Positions 48,178 to 58,701 of a DNA stretch of 64,000 nucleotides are shown here, piece by piece; the stretch's first letter is position 1, and each line of letters begins with the position of its first letter. The notes under the pieces are model-generated. The model was not told the origin of the DNA and did not search any database. It worked only from the letters and a program-made list of their open reading frames with translations. Origin of the DNA: Neopararhizobium haloflavum (GTDB taxonomy: Bacteria; Pseudomonadota; Alphaproteobacteria; Rhizobiales; Rhizobiaceae); contig NZ_NWUC01000004.1 of assembly GCF_002750855.1 (NCBI RefSeq), positions 1 through 64,000 on the forward strand, written 5' to 3'. The position numbers were made by a program, and so were the translations under genes.

Positions 48178-48321
48178 GGCGGTGCCTTTTGTCTTCCCCA
48201 CCTTAACGCCGGCGAAGTGCACCGGCAGCGGCGTCATTGAATGTCATTTCGCAAGTGCGAGAGGTGTCCCCGCGCGCGGTTCTCATAAAACAGGGCTGAC
48301 GCCCCGTCTAGGGCTGGCGGC

Positions 48322-48810
48322 CTAGCGGTAAGGCGCATCCATCTGAATATTGCTCGCGATCTCGCGTTCCCAGCGGTCACCGTTCTCGAGCAGCCGGTCC
48401 TTGTCGTAGTAGAGCTCTTCGCGGGTTTCCGTGGCGAACTCGAAATTCGGCCCTTCGACGATGGCGTCCACGGGGCATGCCTCCTGGCAGAAGCCGCAAT
48501 AGATGCACTTCACCATGTCGATGTCGTAACGCACCGTGCGCCGCGTGCCGTCGTTGCGGCGCGGTCCCGCCTCGATCGTGATCGCCTGGGCCGGACAGAT
48601 CGCTTCGCACAGCTTGCAGGCGATGCAGCGCTCTTCGCCGTTCGGATAGCGGCGCAGCGCATGCTCGCCCCTGAAGCGCGGACTGACCGGTCCTTTCTCG
48701 AAGGGATAGTTCAAGGTCGACTTCGGCGCGAAGAAGTAGCGCATCGACAGGAAGAAGGCCCCGACGAACTCTTTCAGGAACAGCGATTTGGCGGCTTGTG
48801 CGAGAGCCAT
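48322..48810 (-). CDS. nuoI: NADH-quinone oxidoreductase subunit I
   Basis: The 162-residue iron-sulfur subunit holds two [4Fe-4S] clusters in [16 protein letters not shown] and [19 protein letters not shown], the electron path near the quinone site. [20 protein letters not shown] is typical. It lies between nuoH and nuoJ. Confidence 0.97.
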   Translation of the reverse strand: MALAQAAKSLFLKEFVGAFFLSMRYFFAPKSTLNYPFEKGPVSPRFRGEHALRRYPNGEERCIACKLCEAICPAQAITIEAGPRRNDGTRRTVRYDIDMVKCIYCGFCQEACPVDAIVEGPNFEFATETREELYYDKDRLLENGDRWEREIASNIQMDAPYR

Positions 48811-48834
48811 GTGACTAGAACCCTTTCCGGCCGA

Positions 48835-49878
48835 TCAGGCCCAGCCGGTCAGTTTGAGGACGAAGGCGGTGATGACGACCATCGCCAGCGAGAGCGGCAG
48901 GAAGACCTTCCAGCCGAGGCGCATGAGCTGGTCGTAGCGGTAGCGGGGCACGAATGCCTTCACCATGGCGAACATGAAGAAGACGAGCGCGCATTTGAGG
49001 ACGAACCAGAAAATGCCCGGGATCCAGTTGATCAGCCAGAAATCGACCGGGGGCAGCCAGCCGCCGAGGAACAGGATGGTCGTCAGCGCACACATCAGAA
49101 CGATGGCGGCATATTCGCCGAGCATGAACATCATGTACGGCGTCGAGCCATATTCCACCATGAAGCCGGCAACGAGTTCGGATTCTGCTTCCGGCAGGTC
49201 GAATGGCGGGCGGTTCGTCTCGGCGAGCGCCGAGATGAAGAAGATGATGAACATCGGGAAAAGCGCCAGCCAGTGCCAGTCCAGGAAGGAATTGGGCAGG
49301 CCAAGCATCGTGCCCAGGCCGTCGCGCTGTGCAAGGACGATGTCGGTGAGGCTGAGCGAGCCGACGCACAGAAGGACGGTGACGATGACGAAGCCGATGG
49401 AAACCTCGTAAGACACCATCTGGGCCGCCGAGCGCAGCGCGCCGAGGAACGGATATTTCGAGTTCGACGCCCAGCCGCCCATGATCACGCCGTAAACCTC
49501 GAGCGAGGAAATGGCGAACACATAGAGAATGCCGACATTGATCGAGGCAACCGCCCAGTTCTCGTTGACCGGAATGACGGCCCATGCGGCCAACGCCAGC
49601 GTCACCGAGACGAGCGGGGCGAGAAGAAACACGCCCTTGTTCGCGCCAGCCGGAATGACGGGCTCCTTCAGCACGAACTTCAAAAGGTCGGCGAAGGACT
49701 GCAGCAATCCCCACGGGCCGACCACGTTCGGACCGCGCCGCATCTGGACGGCGGCCCAGACCTTGCGGTCGGCATAAAGGATATAGGCGATGAAGATCAG
49801 CAGCGAGACCAGAAGCAGAAGCGACTGTCCGATGATGACAATCGCCGGCCAGGCGTAGGTTGCGAAAAATCCGTCCAT
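48835..49878 (-). CDS. nuoH: NADH-quinone oxidoreductase subunit H
   Basis: The 347-residue membrane subunit lines the quinone chamber. It contains [20 protein letters not shown] and [20 protein letters not shown], the conserved charged loops, and [18 protein letters not shown] near the C-terminus. Eight helices are visible. Confidence 0.97.
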   Translation of the reverse strand: MDGFFATYAWPAIVIIGQSLLLLVSLLIFIAYILYADRKVWAAVQMRRGPNVVGPWGLLQSFADLLKFVLKEPVIPAGANKGVFLLAPLVSVTLALAAWAVIPVNENWAVASINVGILYVFAISSLEVYGVIMGGWASNSKYPFLGALRSAAQMVSYEVSIGFVIVTVLLCVGSLSLTDIVLAQRDGLGTMLGLPNSFLDWHWLALFPMFIIFFISALAETNRPPFDLPEAESELVAGFMVEYGSTPYMMFMLGEYAAIVLMCALTTILFLGGWLPPVDFWLINWIPGIFWFVLKCALVFFMFAMVKAFVPRYRYDQLMRLGWKVFLPLSLAMVVITAFVLKLTGWA

Positions 49879-49896
49879 AATCGTTTCCCCCAGCGC

Positions 49897-51978
49897 CTAT
49901 TCGGCAGCGACTTGTGCTTCGCCGCGCGCAAGCGCCGAGCATTCGGCCATGACCGCGGAAGCGCGGGCAATCGGGTTTGTGAGATAAAAGTCCTTCACCG
50001 GCGAGGCAAAGGCAGCGCTGCCGAGCTTGCCCGGCTTCGCGATCCGTCCCTTCAGGTCGGCTGCATCGCCCGGCGAGATTTCGTCGATCGCGGCAAGATG
50101 CGGATGCGACTCGTAGAGCTTCGCCCGAAGTGCGCCCAGTGAATCGAACGGCAGCTTGTGGCCCAGAACATCGGACAGCGCGCGCAGGATCGCCCAGTCC
50201 TCCTTGGCATCACCCGGCGCGAAACCGGCACGCGCGGTCATCTGCACCCTGCCCTCGGTGTTTACATAGGTACCGAATTTCTCGGTATAGGCCGACGCGG
50301 GCAGAATGACATCGGCGTGATGGGCACCGACGTCGCCATGCGTTCCGATATAGACCGTGAAACCAGCCCGGCGCGCCGTCATGTCGAGTTCGTCGGCGCC
50401 GAGCAGGAACAGGACGTCACTCTCGGCGACCATGGCCGCCGCGTCCAGCCCGTCCTTTTTCGGTACGAAGCCGATGTCCAGGCCTCCAACACGTGCGGCT
50501 GCGGTGTGAAGCACGCCAAAGCCGTTCCAGTCGGCTTCGAGCGCACCGATATCGCCGGCAAGCCGAAGAGCCGATTGCAGCACGGCGCCGCCGTCGGCGC
50601 GGGCGAGCGCGCCCTGCCCGACGAGGATCATCGGACGCTTGGCGTCCTTGAGGACCGAAGCAAAGTCGAGCGAGCCATCGAGAAGGCCGGACAGCGTCTC
50701 CGGACCTGCGCCGAGGTGGGCATGATCGTAGCGCAGATCGGCCAGTTCGCCGACGACGCCGATAGGGAAATTGCCCTGGCGCCAGCGCTTGCGGATACGG
50801 GCATTGAGCACCGGCGCTTCGAAACGCGGATTGGCGCCGACGATCAGCAACGCGTCGGCATCCTCGATGCCTTCGATCGAAGCGTTGAGAATATAGGAGG
50901 CGCGACCGAGCGCAGGATCGAGCGCGGCGCCATCCTGGCGGCAGTCGATGTTGGACGAGCCGAGGCTCTCCATCAAAAGCTTCAGCGCATACATTTCCTC
51001 GACGGCTGCCAGATCACCGGCGATCGCACCGATGCGGTCACCCGAGGTTCCGGCAACGGCCGCCTTGATGGCACCGAAGGCTTCGCCCCAGCTGGCGGGC
51101 TGCAACCGGCCGTCTTTCCTGACATAGGGCCTGTCGAGCCTTTGCGTGCGCAGACCGTCCCAGATGAAGCGGGTCTTGTCGGAAATCCACTCCTCGTTGA
51201 TCGCTTCGTTGACGCGCGGCATGATGCGCATGACCTCGCGGCCGCGGGTGTCGACGCGGATCGCCGAGCCACAGGCGTCCATGACGTCGATCGATTCGGT
51301 CTTGCCGAGTTCCCATGGTCGCGCCTGGAACGCGTACGGCTTGGAGGTCAGCGCGCCCACCGGGCAAAGGTCGATCACGTTGCCCTGCAGTTCCGACGTC
51401 ATCGCGCTTTCGAGATAGGTGGTGATCTCGGCATCCTCACCACGCCCGACAAGGCCAAGTTCGGAGATTCCGGCGACTTCAGTGGTGAAGCGGACGCAAC
51501 GGGTGCAGTGGATGCACCGGTTCATGATCGTCTTGACGAGCGGGCCGATGTACTTGTCCTCGACGGCGCGCTTGTTCTCATGGAAGCGGGAGTTGTCCAT
51601 CCCGAAGGCCATGGCCTGATCCTGAAGATCGCACTCGCCGCCCTGGTCGCAGATCGGGCAATCGAGCGGGTGATTGATCAGCAGGAACTCCATGACGCCC
51701 TCGCGGGCCTTCTTGACCATCGGCGTGGTCGTGAAGACTTCCGGCGGCTCGCCATTGGGACCCGGGCGCATGTCGCGCACGCCCATGGCGCAGGACGCGG
51801 CCGGCTTGGGGGGCCCGCCCTTCACCTCGACAAGGCACATACGGCAATTGCCGGCGATGGACAGCCGCTCATGGAAGCAGAAACGCGGCACCTCGGCGCC
51901 GGCCTCCTCGCACGCCTGCAACAGCGTGTAGTGATCCGGAACCTCGACTTCGCGTCCGTCGACTTTCAACCTTGCCAT
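49897..51978 (-). CDS. nuoG: NADH-quinone oxidoreductase subunit G
   Basis: The 693-residue subunit carries the N-terminal [2Fe-2S] cluster ([20 protein letters not shown]), a histidine-ligated [4Fe-4S] site ([17 protein letters not shown]), a further cluster in [15 protein letters not shown], and a long molybdopterin-type domain without the cofactor. I chose the ATG at 51978; an upstream start adds 12 residues. It is separated from the HhH gene by 85 bases. Confidence 0.97.
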   Translation of the reverse strand: MARLKVDGREVEVPDHYTLLQACEEAGAEVPRFCFHERLSIAGNCRMCLVEVKGGPPKPAASCAMGVRDMRPGPNGEPPEVFTTTPMVKKAREGVMEFLLINHPLDCPICDQGGECDLQDQAMAFGMDNSRFHENKRAVEDKYIGPLVKTIMNRCIHCTRCVRFTTEVAGISELGLVGRGEDAEITTYLESAMTSELQGNVIDLCPVGALTSKPYAFQARPWELGKTESIDVMDACGSAIRVDTRGREVMRIMPRVNEAINEEWISDKTRFIWDGLRTQRLDRPYVRKDGRLQPASWGEAFGAIKAAVAGTSGDRIGAIAGDLAAVEEMYALKLLMESLGSSNIDCRQDGAALDPALGRASYILNASIEGIEDADALLIVGANPRFEAPVLNARIRKRWRQGNFPIGVVGELADLRYDHAHLGAGPETLSGLLDGSLDFASVLKDAKRPMILVGQGALARADGGAVLQSALRLAGDIGALEADWNGFGVLHTAAARVGGLDIGFVPKKDGLDAAAMVAESDVLFLLGADELDMTARRAGFTVYIGTHGDVGAHHADVILPASAYTEKFGTYVNTEGRVQMTARAGFAPGDAKEDWAILRALSDVLGHKLPFDSLGALRAKLYESHPHLAAIDEISPGDAADLKGRIAKPGKLGSAAFASPVKDFYLTNPIARASAVMAECSALARGEAQVAAE

Positions 51979-52063
51979 TCTCAGTCCTTCGCGGCCGCTG
52001 CCGCCTTTTCCCATCGTGCAAGTGGCGCCCCGGCTTTCACACCGAAGCGCCTTTCAGTGCAAC

Positions 52064-52870
52064 CTATTTCTTTGACAGCGCCTTTGCCTGATCGAGCCAA
52101 CCGTCCCGATCGATCCGGCCCTTGAACTGCAGATAATCCTCGACCCAGGCAATCTCGGCCTCGCTCCAGCCGGCAACCTGCTCGAAGGACCAGACGCCAA
52201 TCCGGTTCAGCACCTCTTCCAGCTTCGGGCCGATGCCGGAAATCTGCTTCAGATCGTCCGGACTTTCGGGCCTGGCCATCTTGCGTGGCGCGCTGGGGGC
52301 AGACACGACCGAGGAAGACTTCGCCGCCGGCTCCGGTGTCCGCTTTACAGGTTCGGCCGCCTTCGTGACCGTCTTGCGCACGGGAGCCGTCGCGGCTGCG
52401 CTGACCGTCGCGACAACCTCGGCGGCCTCCTTCAACGCGCTCTTGACCGCCGTGCCCGCGTCTTCGGCATCTGAACGCATGTCCGCCGACACGTCCTTCG
52501 CGGCGTCTATCGTGCGAGCGACGGTCTGCTCCGTTTCATCACGGGCGGCCTTTCCTGCCGCGACAACCCATTCGCCGTCCCAGAAGCGCAGGCCCGCCTC
52601 GAAATCAACCGGCGTGACCGGCATGCCAAGCTTGCGCGAGGCTTCAAGAGCGCCCTGCATCGACCCCATCATCAGGCCCATCATCTGGCCGGCAGCACCA
52701 AATCCGAGCGCCGTCGCCGCGGCGGCCGCAGCCGTTGGATGGGACATCAAGGGCGACAGCGGCATGGTCGGCATGGACTTGGCCATCCCCTTCATCCAGT
52801 CCTCTATCTCGCTCATCGGCATGGTCATTGCTTCAGCTGTCATTTCAAAGGGACTCGCTTGTTGCGACAT
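52064..52870 (-). CDS. Helix-hairpin-helix protein in the nuo operon
   Basis: The 268-residue protein starts MSQQASPFEMTAEAMTMPMS and has a methionine-rich N-terminus that may touch the membrane, a long alanine/lysine-rich central linker that resembles a coiled coil, and a C-terminal helix-hairpin-helix domain: LKQISGIGPKLEEVLNRIGV, then WVEDYLQFKGRIDRDGWL. The same domain is fused to the end of NuoE. It lies between nuoF and nuoG, where rhizobial nuo operons carry an extra gene. It is probably an accessory or assembly factor of complex I; no known function. Confidence 0.85.
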   Translation of the reverse strand: MSQQASPFEMTAEAMTMPMSEIEDWMKGMAKSMPTMPLSPLMSHPTAAAAAATALGFGAAGQMMGLMMGSMQGALEASRKLGMPVTPVDFEAGLRFWDGEWVVAAGKAARDETEQTVARTIDAAKDVSADMRSDAEDAGTAVKSALKEAAEVVATVSAAATAPVRKTVTKAAEPVKRTPEPAAKSSSVVSAPSAPRKMARPESPDDLKQISGIGPKLEEVLNRIGVWSFEQVAGWSEAEIAWVEDYLQFKGRIDRDGWLDQAKALSKK

Positions 52871-52968
52871 TGGAGAGCTCCTTGCTGTCGTTCGTGCGGT
52901 TCTCATTCCCTTCGTCGACGTTTCCTCGCTTGATGGCCGCTTGATCGCGGCCCTTGTTCGATTCCGGC

Positions 52969-54276
52969 CTATTCGGCGGCCTGCATGACGGGGCTTCTGC
53001 CCGTGTCGGCGCGATGGGTATAGGCGTCGATCCGCGCTTCGATCTCCGGGCGGAAATGACGGATCAAGCCCTGGATCGGCCATGCCGCAGCGTCGCCGAG
53101 GGCGCAGATCGTGTGGCCTTCCACCTGCTTCGTCACGTCGAAGAGCATGTCGATCTCGCGCTTCTGCGCGCGGCCTTCCACCATGCGTTCCATGACGCGC
53201 CACATCCAGCCGGTACCCTCCCGGCATGGCGTGCACTGGCCGCAGCTTTCGTGCTTGTAGAACGCGGCCAGCCGGGCGATCGCCTTGATGATGTCGGTCG
53301 ACTTGTCCATGACGATGATCGCCGCCGTGCCCAAACCGGATTTCAGGTCGCGAAGGCTGTCGAAATCCATCGGGCAATCGGCGATCTGGTCGGCAGGCAC
53401 GAGCGGGACGGAAGACCCGCCAGGGATGACCGCCATGAGGTTGTCCCAGCCGCCGCGAATGCCGCCGCAATGACGGTCGATCAGCTCGCGGAACGGGATC
53501 GACATCGCCTCTTCCACGGTGCAGGGCTGATTGACATGCCCGGACACGCAAAACAGCTTGGTGCCGGTGTTGTTCTCACGCCCGATGCCAGCGAACCAGG
53601 CGCCCCCGCGCCGCAGGATCGTCGGAGCAACGGCAATCGATTCGACGTTATTGACCGTTGTCGGGCAACCATAGAGACCGACATTGGCTGGGAAAGGCGG
53701 CTTGAGGCGAGGTTGTCCCTTCTTGCCTTCGAGGCTTTCCAGAAGAGCTGTCTCCTCACCGCAGATATAGGCGCCGGCGCCATGATGCAGATAGACGTCG
53801 AAATCCCAGCCACACTTGTTGTTGCGGCCCAGCAGTCCCGCCTCGTAGCATTCGTCGATCGCTGCCTGCAGCGCCTCGCGCTCTCGCATGTATTCGCCGC
53901 GCAGATAGATGTAGGCGACATGGGCTCCCATGGCGCAGCCGGCGATCACGCAGCCTTCGATCAAAGTGTGCGGATCGTTGCGCATGATATCCCGGTCCTT
54001 GCAGGTTCCGGGTTCCGATTCGTCCGCATTGACGACGAGATAATGCGGACGCCCATCACTTTCCTTGGGCATGAACGACCATTTAAGGCCAGTGGGGAAA
54101 CCGGCGCCACCACGACCGCGAAGGCCGGACGCCTTCATCTCGGAGATGATCCAATCGCGACCCTTGTCGATGAGCCCTTTCGTTCCATCCCAATGGCCAC
54201 GCTTCATCGCGCCCTTGAGAGACTTGTCCCTCAGCCCATAGATGTTGGTGAAGATGCGGTCTTTGTCTGCAAGCAT
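52969..54276 (-). CDS. nuoF: NADH-quinone oxidoreductase subunit F
   Basis: The 435-residue subunit binds NADH and FMN. The FMN/NAD site is [20 protein letters not shown] and [19 protein letters not shown]; the [4Fe-4S] ligands are in [18 protein letters not shown] plus a later cysteine ([16 protein letters not shown]). Full length. It is flanked by nuoE and the HhH gene. Confidence 0.97.
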   Translation of the reverse strand: MLADKDRIFTNIYGLRDKSLKGAMKRGHWDGTKGLIDKGRDWIISEMKASGLRGRGGAGFPTGLKWSFMPKESDGRPHYLVVNADESEPGTCKDRDIMRNDPHTLIEGCVIAGCAMGAHVAYIYLRGEYMREREALQAAIDECYEAGLLGRNNKCGWDFDVYLHHGAGAYICGEETALLESLEGKKGQPRLKPPFPANVGLYGCPTTVNNVESIAVAPTILRRGGAWFAGIGRENNTGTKLFCVSGHVNQPCTVEEAMSIPFRELIDRHCGGIRGGWDNLMAVIPGGSSVPLVPADQIADCPMDFDSLRDLKSGLGTAAIIVMDKSTDIIKAIARLAAFYKHESCGQCTPCREGTGWMWRVMERMVEGRAQKREIDMLFDVTKQVEGHTICALGDAAAWPIQGLIRHFRPEIEARIDAYTHRADTGRSPVMQAAE

Positions 54277-54291
54277 CGATCTATCCTGCCT

Positions 54292-55455
54292 TTACCGCGG
54301 CTTCTTGCCGAAGACACGAATGTATTCGGCCTCGCCGCCCTTGGCGAGCGCCTTGGCCTGCTTGATCCAGTCGTCGCGCTCGATGCGGCCGGAAAAACGA
54401 AGGTGGTCGTCCACCCATTCGCGTTCCGCCTTCTTCCAAGCGGCGATCTGGTCGTAGCTCCAGATGCCCAACTCGTTGAGCTTGGTCTCTATCTTCGGTC
54501 CGATGCCCGAAATCAGCTTGAGATCGTCCGGCTGGTCGGGACGATCGGTGCCGGAAGGCTGGCCCTTCGGCGCTGTGGAAGGACGAGCCCTGGAGTGCCC
54601 GCTCACCGCGGGGTCAGGAACCTTCTTGGAAGCGGACCTGGCGTCTTCCGGCTCTCCGCCGGATTCGTCGTCCGTCTTGGATGGTCCGCCCGGACCCTTC
54701 GCGTCCTTCGGCTCAGCCAGTTGTGGATCTGCCTCCGGCGGGGTTTTTGGAAGGGGCTTTCCGACCTGGGTCGGAGCCTGGGCTTCATCGCCAGTGCCCC
54801 TGGCCCGCGACGAAGGCTTGCGTGCCTTCCCGCCTTCGATGGCCTCATCGTCGGTGAGGGTCGTCAACCCGCCTGACGGGGCCGACAGATGCCGCCCGTT
54901 TTGCGGACCGGGCGGAACCGCCGCTCCCTCGCCCGCCTCGAACTGATCGATGATCTCTTCCAGCCGCTCGGCTGTCAGGTCTTCATAGGCATCCTTGAAG
55001 ATCATCACCATGGGTGCGTTCACGCAGGCGCCCTGACACTCCACTTCTTCCCAGGACAGCGTACCTTCCGGATTGGTCTGGAACGGCGCGGCATTGATCT
55101 TGCGCTTGCACAGATCGATCAGCTCTTCCGAACCGCGCAGCATGCACGGGGTCGTGCCGCAGACCTGGATATGGGCGCGCGTGCCGACCGGCTTCAGCTG
55201 AAACTGGGTGTAGAACGTCGCCACCTCGAGTGCGCGTATATACGGCATGCCGAGCATGTCGGCGATATTCTCGATCGCCGCTCGCGTAACCCAGCCCTCC
55301 TGCTCCTGCGCACGCATCAGCAATGGGATGACGGCTGAGGCCTGGCGGTCCTCGGGATACTTGCGAATGGTCTGTTCCGCCCAGCGCATGTTCTCATCGC
55401 TGAACGCGAAGGCGGCGGGCTGGACTGTGTCTTCTGCAAGACGGCGGACGGACAT
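54292..55455 (-). CDS. nuoE: NADH-quinone oxidoreductase subunit E with long C-terminal extension
   Basis: The first ~165 of 387 residues are the thioredoxin-like [2Fe-2S] domain ([28 protein letters not shown]). The remainder is an extra, disordered, Pro/Gly/Lys-rich region and then a helix-hairpin-helix domain ([39 protein letters not shown]) homologous to that of the gene at 52064. Such fused tails are seen in rhizobial NuoE. It may tether the HhH protein or bind another factor (inference). Confidence 0.95.
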   Translation of the reverse strand: MSVRRLAEDTVQPAAFAFSDENMRWAEQTIRKYPEDRQASAVIPLLMRAQEQEGWVTRAAIENIADMLGMPYIRALEVATFYTQFQLKPVGTRAHIQVCGTTPCMLRGSEELIDLCKRKINAAPFQTNPEGTLSWEEVECQGACVNAPMVMIFKDAYEDLTAERLEEIIDQFEAGEGAAVPPGPQNGRHLSAPSGGLTTLTDDEAIEGGKARKPSSRARGTGDEAQAPTQVGKPLPKTPPEADPQLAEPKDAKGPGGPSKTDDESGGEPEDARSASKKVPDPAVSGHSRARPSTAPKGQPSGTDRPDQPDDLKLISGIGPKIETKLNELGIWSYDQIAAWKKAEREWVDDHLRFSGRIERDDWIKQAKALAKGGEAEYIRVFGKKPR

Positions 55456-55467
55456 GCGGATAAGCCT

Positions 55468-55740
55468 CTATTGATCGATGGCGCCGCAGCGCGAATTCGT
55501 CAGGGTCACGAACTCACAGGCATACGCCTGCGCATCCTTCTGGAGAAAGACGACGAACTTGTTGCCCGAGGGCGACGACGCCTTGATTTCAAAGCCGCGC
55601 TGCAAGAGCGCGCCCATTGTTGCATTGCCGATCGGTTCCTCGCTGCTGGAGCCACCGGTGACGGGGGTCTGGGCCATGGCCGGCAAGGCCATCAGCAGGG
55701 TGAGCATCCCACAAGCTGCCTGCAGAGCCGCCGTCCTCAC
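55468..55740 (-). CDS. Small secreted protein between nuoD and nuoE
   Basis: The 90-residue product begins with a signal peptide ([14 protein letters not shown], cleaved after AMA) and a short mature domain with two cysteines ([17 protein letters not shown]), probably disulfide-linked. The GTG at 55738-55740 overlaps the nuoD stop as GTGA, so it is coupled to nuoD translation. It is a periplasmic protein inside an inner-membrane complex operon, and I cannot assign a function. Confidence 0.75.
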   Translation of the reverse strand: MRTAALQAACGMLTLLMALPAMAQTPVTGGSSSEEPIGNATMGALLQRGFEIKASSPSGNKFVVFLQKDAQAYACEFVTLTNSRCGAIDQ

Positions 55741-56927
55741 CGGTCCACCTCGCCAAAAACGATGTCGAGCGAGCCGAGGATCGCCGACACGTCGGCCAGT
55801 TGGTGACCCCGGCAGATGAAGTCCATGGCCTGCAGATGCGCGTAGCCCGGCGCCCGGATCTTGCAGCGATAGGGACGATTGCTTCCGTCCGATACGAGAT
55901 AGACGCCGAACTCCCCTTTCGGGGCTTCCACTGCCGCGTAGACCTCGCCTTCGGGCACGCGATAGCCTTCCGTATAGAGCTTGAAGTGGTGGATGAGCGC
56001 TTCCATCGAACGCTTCATCTCACCACGCTTCGGAGCGACGATCTTGCCGTCTCGGGAGGAGACTGGCCCGATTTTGTCCTTTCCGAGCAAGCGATCGACG
56101 CACTGGCGCATGATGTGGGCCGACTGGCGCATCTCTTCCATCCGGATGAGATAGCGGTCGTAGCAGTCGCCGTTCTTGCCGATCGGAATCTCGAAATCGA
56201 AATCTGAGTAACACTCGTAGGGCTGCGAGCGGCGAAGGTCCCATGCCGCACCCGAGCCGCGCACCATGACGCCGGAAAAGCCCCAGGCCCAGCATTCTTC
56301 AAGCGAGACGACGCCGATGTCGACGTTGCGCTGCTTGAAGATTCGATTGTCCGTCAGCAGTGCATCGATGTCGTCGACGGTCTTGAGGAACGGATCGATC
56401 CAGTTGCCGATGTCCTCGACCAGCTGGTGCGGCAAGTCCTGGTGTACGCCGCCAGGGCGCACAAAGGCTGCGTGCATGCGCGAACCGGACGCGCGCTCAT
56501 AGAAGACCATGAGCTTCTCGCGCTCTTCGAAGCCCCAGAGCGGCGGCGTCAGGGCGCCGACGTCCATCGCCTGCGTCGTCACATTCAGCAGATGCGACAG
56601 GATCCGGCCGATCTCCGAATAGAGCACGCGAATGAGCTGGCCGCGCACTGGCACTTCGACATCGGAAAGCCGCTCGACGGCCAGGGCGAAGGCATGCTCC
56701 TGGTTCATCGGCGCGACGTAGTCGAGGCGATCGAAATAGGGGATCGCCTGAGTATAGGTCTTGTGCTCGATCAGCTTTTCGGTGCCGCGATGCAAAAGGC
56801 CGATATGCGGATCGACACGCTCGACGATTTCCCCGTCAAGCTCCAGAACCAGACGCAAAACACCATGCGCTGCAGGATGTTGCGGTCCGAAGTTGATGTT
56901 GAAGTTGCGAACGTTGTGTTCGGTCAT
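55737..56927 (-). CDS. nuoD: NADH-quinone oxidoreductase subunit D
   Basis: The 396-residue 49-kDa subunit is part of the quinone-binding site. It begins [40 protein letters not shown] is the signature, with [20 protein letters not shown] and a C-terminal FGEVDR. I chose the ATG at 56927, which has GGAG 6 bases upstream. Upstream of that start are the heptamer repeats of the inserted cassette, separating it from nuoC. Confidence 0.97.
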   Translation of the reverse strand: MTEHNVRNFNINFGPQHPAAHGVLRLVLELDGEIVERVDPHIGLLHRGTEKLIEHKTYTQAIPYFDRLDYVAPMNQEHAFALAVERLSDVEVPVRGQLIRVLYSEIGRILSHLLNVTTQAMDVGALTPPLWGFEEREKLMVFYERASGSRMHAAFVRPGGVHQDLPHQLVEDIGNWIDPFLKTVDDIDALLTDNRIFKQRNVDIGVVSLEECWAWGFSGVMVRGSGAAWDLRRSQPYECYSDFDFEIPIGKNGDCYDRYLIRMEEMRQSAHIMRQCVDRLLGKDKIGPVSSRDGKIVAPKRGEMKRSMEALIHHFKLYTEGYRVPEGEVYAAVEAPKGEFGVYLVSDGSNRPYRCKIRAPGYAHLQAMDFICRGHQLADVSAILGSLDIVFGEVDR

Positions 56928-56945
56928 GGCCTGCTCCGCAAGGAG

Positions 56946-56973
56946 GTGAATAGTGAATGGTGAATAGTGAATA
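56946..56973 (+). repeat. Left heptamer array, four tandem copies
   Basis: Four uninterrupted copies of a 7-base unit read GTGAATA, GTGAATG, GTGAATA and GTGAATA. It lies 19 bases upstream of the nuoD ATG (in operon direction) and is followed by the nuoD ribosome-binding site. Confidence 0.9.
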
Positions 56974-56991
56974 GAGGCGAAGAAAGCTCCA

Positions 56992-57339
56992 TCACCCTTC
57001 CCCCTTGCGTTCGAGCGAAACAATGAAAGCGCGAAGCATCTTGCCAAGCGCTTCGTATCGTAGCGCCAGTGCGCCGGTGGCGGCGGAATCTGCAAATCCC
57101 AAACGTTCAGAGAGAACGGTCTGCGTCTCCAGTTCCTTCAGCGACCCCTGTGCGATACGCAGATACTGAATGAACGAGCGCCGCTGACCGCGTCCAAAGC
57201 CTTCGGCAATGTTGGACGGGATGGAAACGGCGGCTCGGCGCATCTGTGCCGTCAAACCATAGACCTCGTCCCGCGGAAAGCGGTCGGTCATCCCATAAAT
57301 GTTGACAGCAAGCTCCATCGAATCCTTCCAGACCTTCAA
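56992..57339 (-). CDS. Four-helix-bundle protein (23S rRNA intervening-sequence protein family)
   Basis: The product of 115 residues from the first canonical start (TTG 57339) contains the signature [15 protein letters not shown] (residues 38-51), and amphipathic helices [20 protein letters not shown] and [20 protein letters not shown], the four-helix bundle of the bIVP/Avd type. Family members usually begin with ...YRDLKVWQ, and here in-frame codons upstream of the TTG encode INDYRDL. So translation may start earlier, at an ATT (57369) preceded by GGGAAGG, giving about 125 residues. The family binds nucleic acids or partner proteins; no exact function known. Confidence 0.88.
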   Translation of the reverse strand: MKVWKDSMELAVNIYGMTDRFPRDEVYGLTAQMRRAAVSIPSNIAEGFGRGQRRSFIQYLRIAQGSLKELETQTVLSERLGFADSAATGALALRYEALGKMLRAFIVSLERKGEG

Positions 57340-57384
57340 GTCCCGATAATCGTTTATCGGATCAACAATCTGCTTGGCCTTCCC

Positions 57385-57405
57385 TATTCACCATTCACCA
57401 TTCAC
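57385..57405 (-). repeat. Right heptamer array, three tandem copies
   Basis: On the minus strand three copies read GTGAATG, GTGAATG and GTGAATA in operon order, starting on the base after the nuoC stop codon (57406-57408). They are the inverted counterpart of the left array. Confidence 0.9.
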
Positions 57406-58020
57406 TCAACTTTTCTTCTCATCTCCCGGCAACACATAGTCCGTGCCTTCCCAAGGAGAGAGAAAATCGAAATCGCGGTATTCCTGGCGCAGGTCCACCG
57501 GATCGTAGACGACGCGCTTCATCTCGTCGTCGTAGCGTACCTCGACGAACCCCGTCAGAGGGAAATCCTTGCGCAGCGGATGACCCTCGAATCCGTAGTC
57601 GGTGAGAATGCGGCGCAGGTCGGGATGCCCAGTGAAGAGAATGCCGTAAAGGTCATAGGCTTCACGCTCGAACCAGTCCGCGCCGGGGAAGACACCACAG
57701 ACCGACGGGATCGGCTCGTCCTCGCCGGCGGCAACCTTGATGCGGATCCTGCTGTTCTGGCGCGGCGACAGCAGATGATAGACGACGTCGAAGCGCTGGG
57801 CGCGGCCCGGCCAGTCCACCCCGCAGATATCGATTATGTTGACGAACTGGCATTGCGGATCGTCGCGCAGAAACGTCAAGAGCGGAACGATCGAAGTCGC
57901 ACTTGCGGTCACCGTCAATTCGCCGAAGGTGATGCCGGCGCTGTCGATCAGATCGCCCTTCTCTTCCGTAATATAGGCTGAAAGATCCCTCAGCCCGTCA
58001 TTCAAATGATCCATAACCAC
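57406..58020 (-). CDS. nuoC: NADH-quinone oxidoreductase subunit C
   Basis: The 204-residue 30-kDa subunit carries [40 protein letters not shown] and [20 protein letters not shown], the family motif. It starts with GTG at 58020 (an ATG at 58014 is also possible). Its C-terminal LPGDEKKS is immediately followed by the inserted cassette. 72 bases separate it from nuoB. Confidence 0.96.
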   Translation of the reverse strand: MVMDHLNDGLRDLSAYITEEKGDLIDSAGITFGELTVTASATSIVPLLTFLRDDPQCQFVNIIDICGVDWPGRAQRFDVVYHLLSPRQNSRIRIKVAAGEDEPIPSVCGVFPGADWFEREAYDLYGILFTGHPDLRRILTDYGFEGHPLRKDFPLTGFVEVRYDDEMKRVVYDPVDLRQEYRDFDFLSPWEGTDYVLPGDEKKS

Positions 58021-58092
58021 CTGCTATCTCTAAAGCCGGGAGAGTCGGGCTGGGCTGGCAAGGCACATCCCAGCGCCCGAAAACCCCGCGCC

Positions 58093-58701
58093 TCAGCGCT
58101 CGATCGTGCCCGTGCGGCGAATCTTCTTCTGCAGCAGCATCACGCCGTAAAGCAGCGCCTCGGCCGTCGGCGGACAGCCCGGCACGTATATGTCGACGGG
58201 AACGACGCGGTCGCAGCCTCTGACCACTGAATAGGAGTAGTGATAGTAGCCGCCGCCATTTGCGCATGACCCCATCGAGATGACGTAGCGCGGCTCCGGC
58301 ATCTGGTCATAGACCTTGCGCAACGCAGGCGCCATCTTGTTGGTGAGCGTGCCGGCGACGATCATCACATCGGACTGGCGCGGCGAGGCGCGCGGGGCAA
58401 AACCGAAGCGCTCGGCGTCGTAGCGCGGCATAGACATCTGCATCATCTCGACAGCGCAGCAGGCCAGACCAAAGGTCATCCACATCAACGAGCCGGTGCG
58501 GGCCCATTTTATGAGCTCGTCCGCCGAAGTGACGAGGAAGCCACGGTCAGCAAGCTCGTTGTTGATCTCGCCGAAGAATGCGTCGTCGTGCCCGATGGGC
58601 CGGCCGGTGTTGGGATCGATGATCCCCGTTGCGGCCGGCGCGACCATCGTCGCGCCGCGATCACCGCTCTTCAAGGGCGGGCGGGCGTCAGCTACTCCCA
58701 T
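58093..58701 (-). CDS. nuoB: NADH-quinone oxidoreductase subunit B
   Basis: The 202-residue subunit holds the N2 [4Fe-4S] cluster: [37 protein letters not shown], and [15 protein letters not shown] chose ATG 58701, the family-like start; upstream starts would add 28 atypical residues overlapping nuoA. It overlaps nuoA by ten bases. Confidence 0.97.
   Translation of the reverse strand: MGVADARPPLKSGDRGATMVAPAATGIIDPNTGRPIGHDDAFFGEINNELADRGFLVTSADELIKWARTGSLMWMTFGLACCAVEMMQMSMPRYDAERFGFAPRASPRQSDVMIVAGTLTNKMAPALRKVYDQMPEPRYVISMGSCANGGGYYHYSYSVVRGCDRVVPVDIYVPGCPPTAEALLYGVMLLQKKIRRTGTIER

Larger units (their letters stand above)
56946..57405 (-). mobile_element. 460-bp cassette: four-helix-bundle gene bounded by inverted heptamer arrays
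   Basis: Between nuoC and nuoD lies a unit with, on the plus strand, four GTGAATR heptamers at its left end and three complementary YATTCAC heptamers at its right end. In between is one gene for a four-helix-bundle (intervening-sequence-type) protein. In the mRNA the arrays can pair for about 22-24 bp (with a G-U in one heptamer), looping out the gene. The right array starts directly after the nuoC stop, and the left array ends just before the nuoD ribosome-binding site. The family is known within 23S rRNA intervening sequences. Mobility is inferred; no transposase and no target duplication were seen. Confidence 0.65.

Noticed and set aside
52954-54876. A 640-codon plus-strand frame opposite nuoF and nuoE
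   Set aside because: Antisense to two genes with intact iron-sulfur and nucleotide-binding motifs; no own features.
56946-57405. The heptamer arrays as a CRISPR array
   Set aside because: Units are 7 bases and directly adjacent without spacers, and there are no cas genes; they form an inverted pair around one gene instead.
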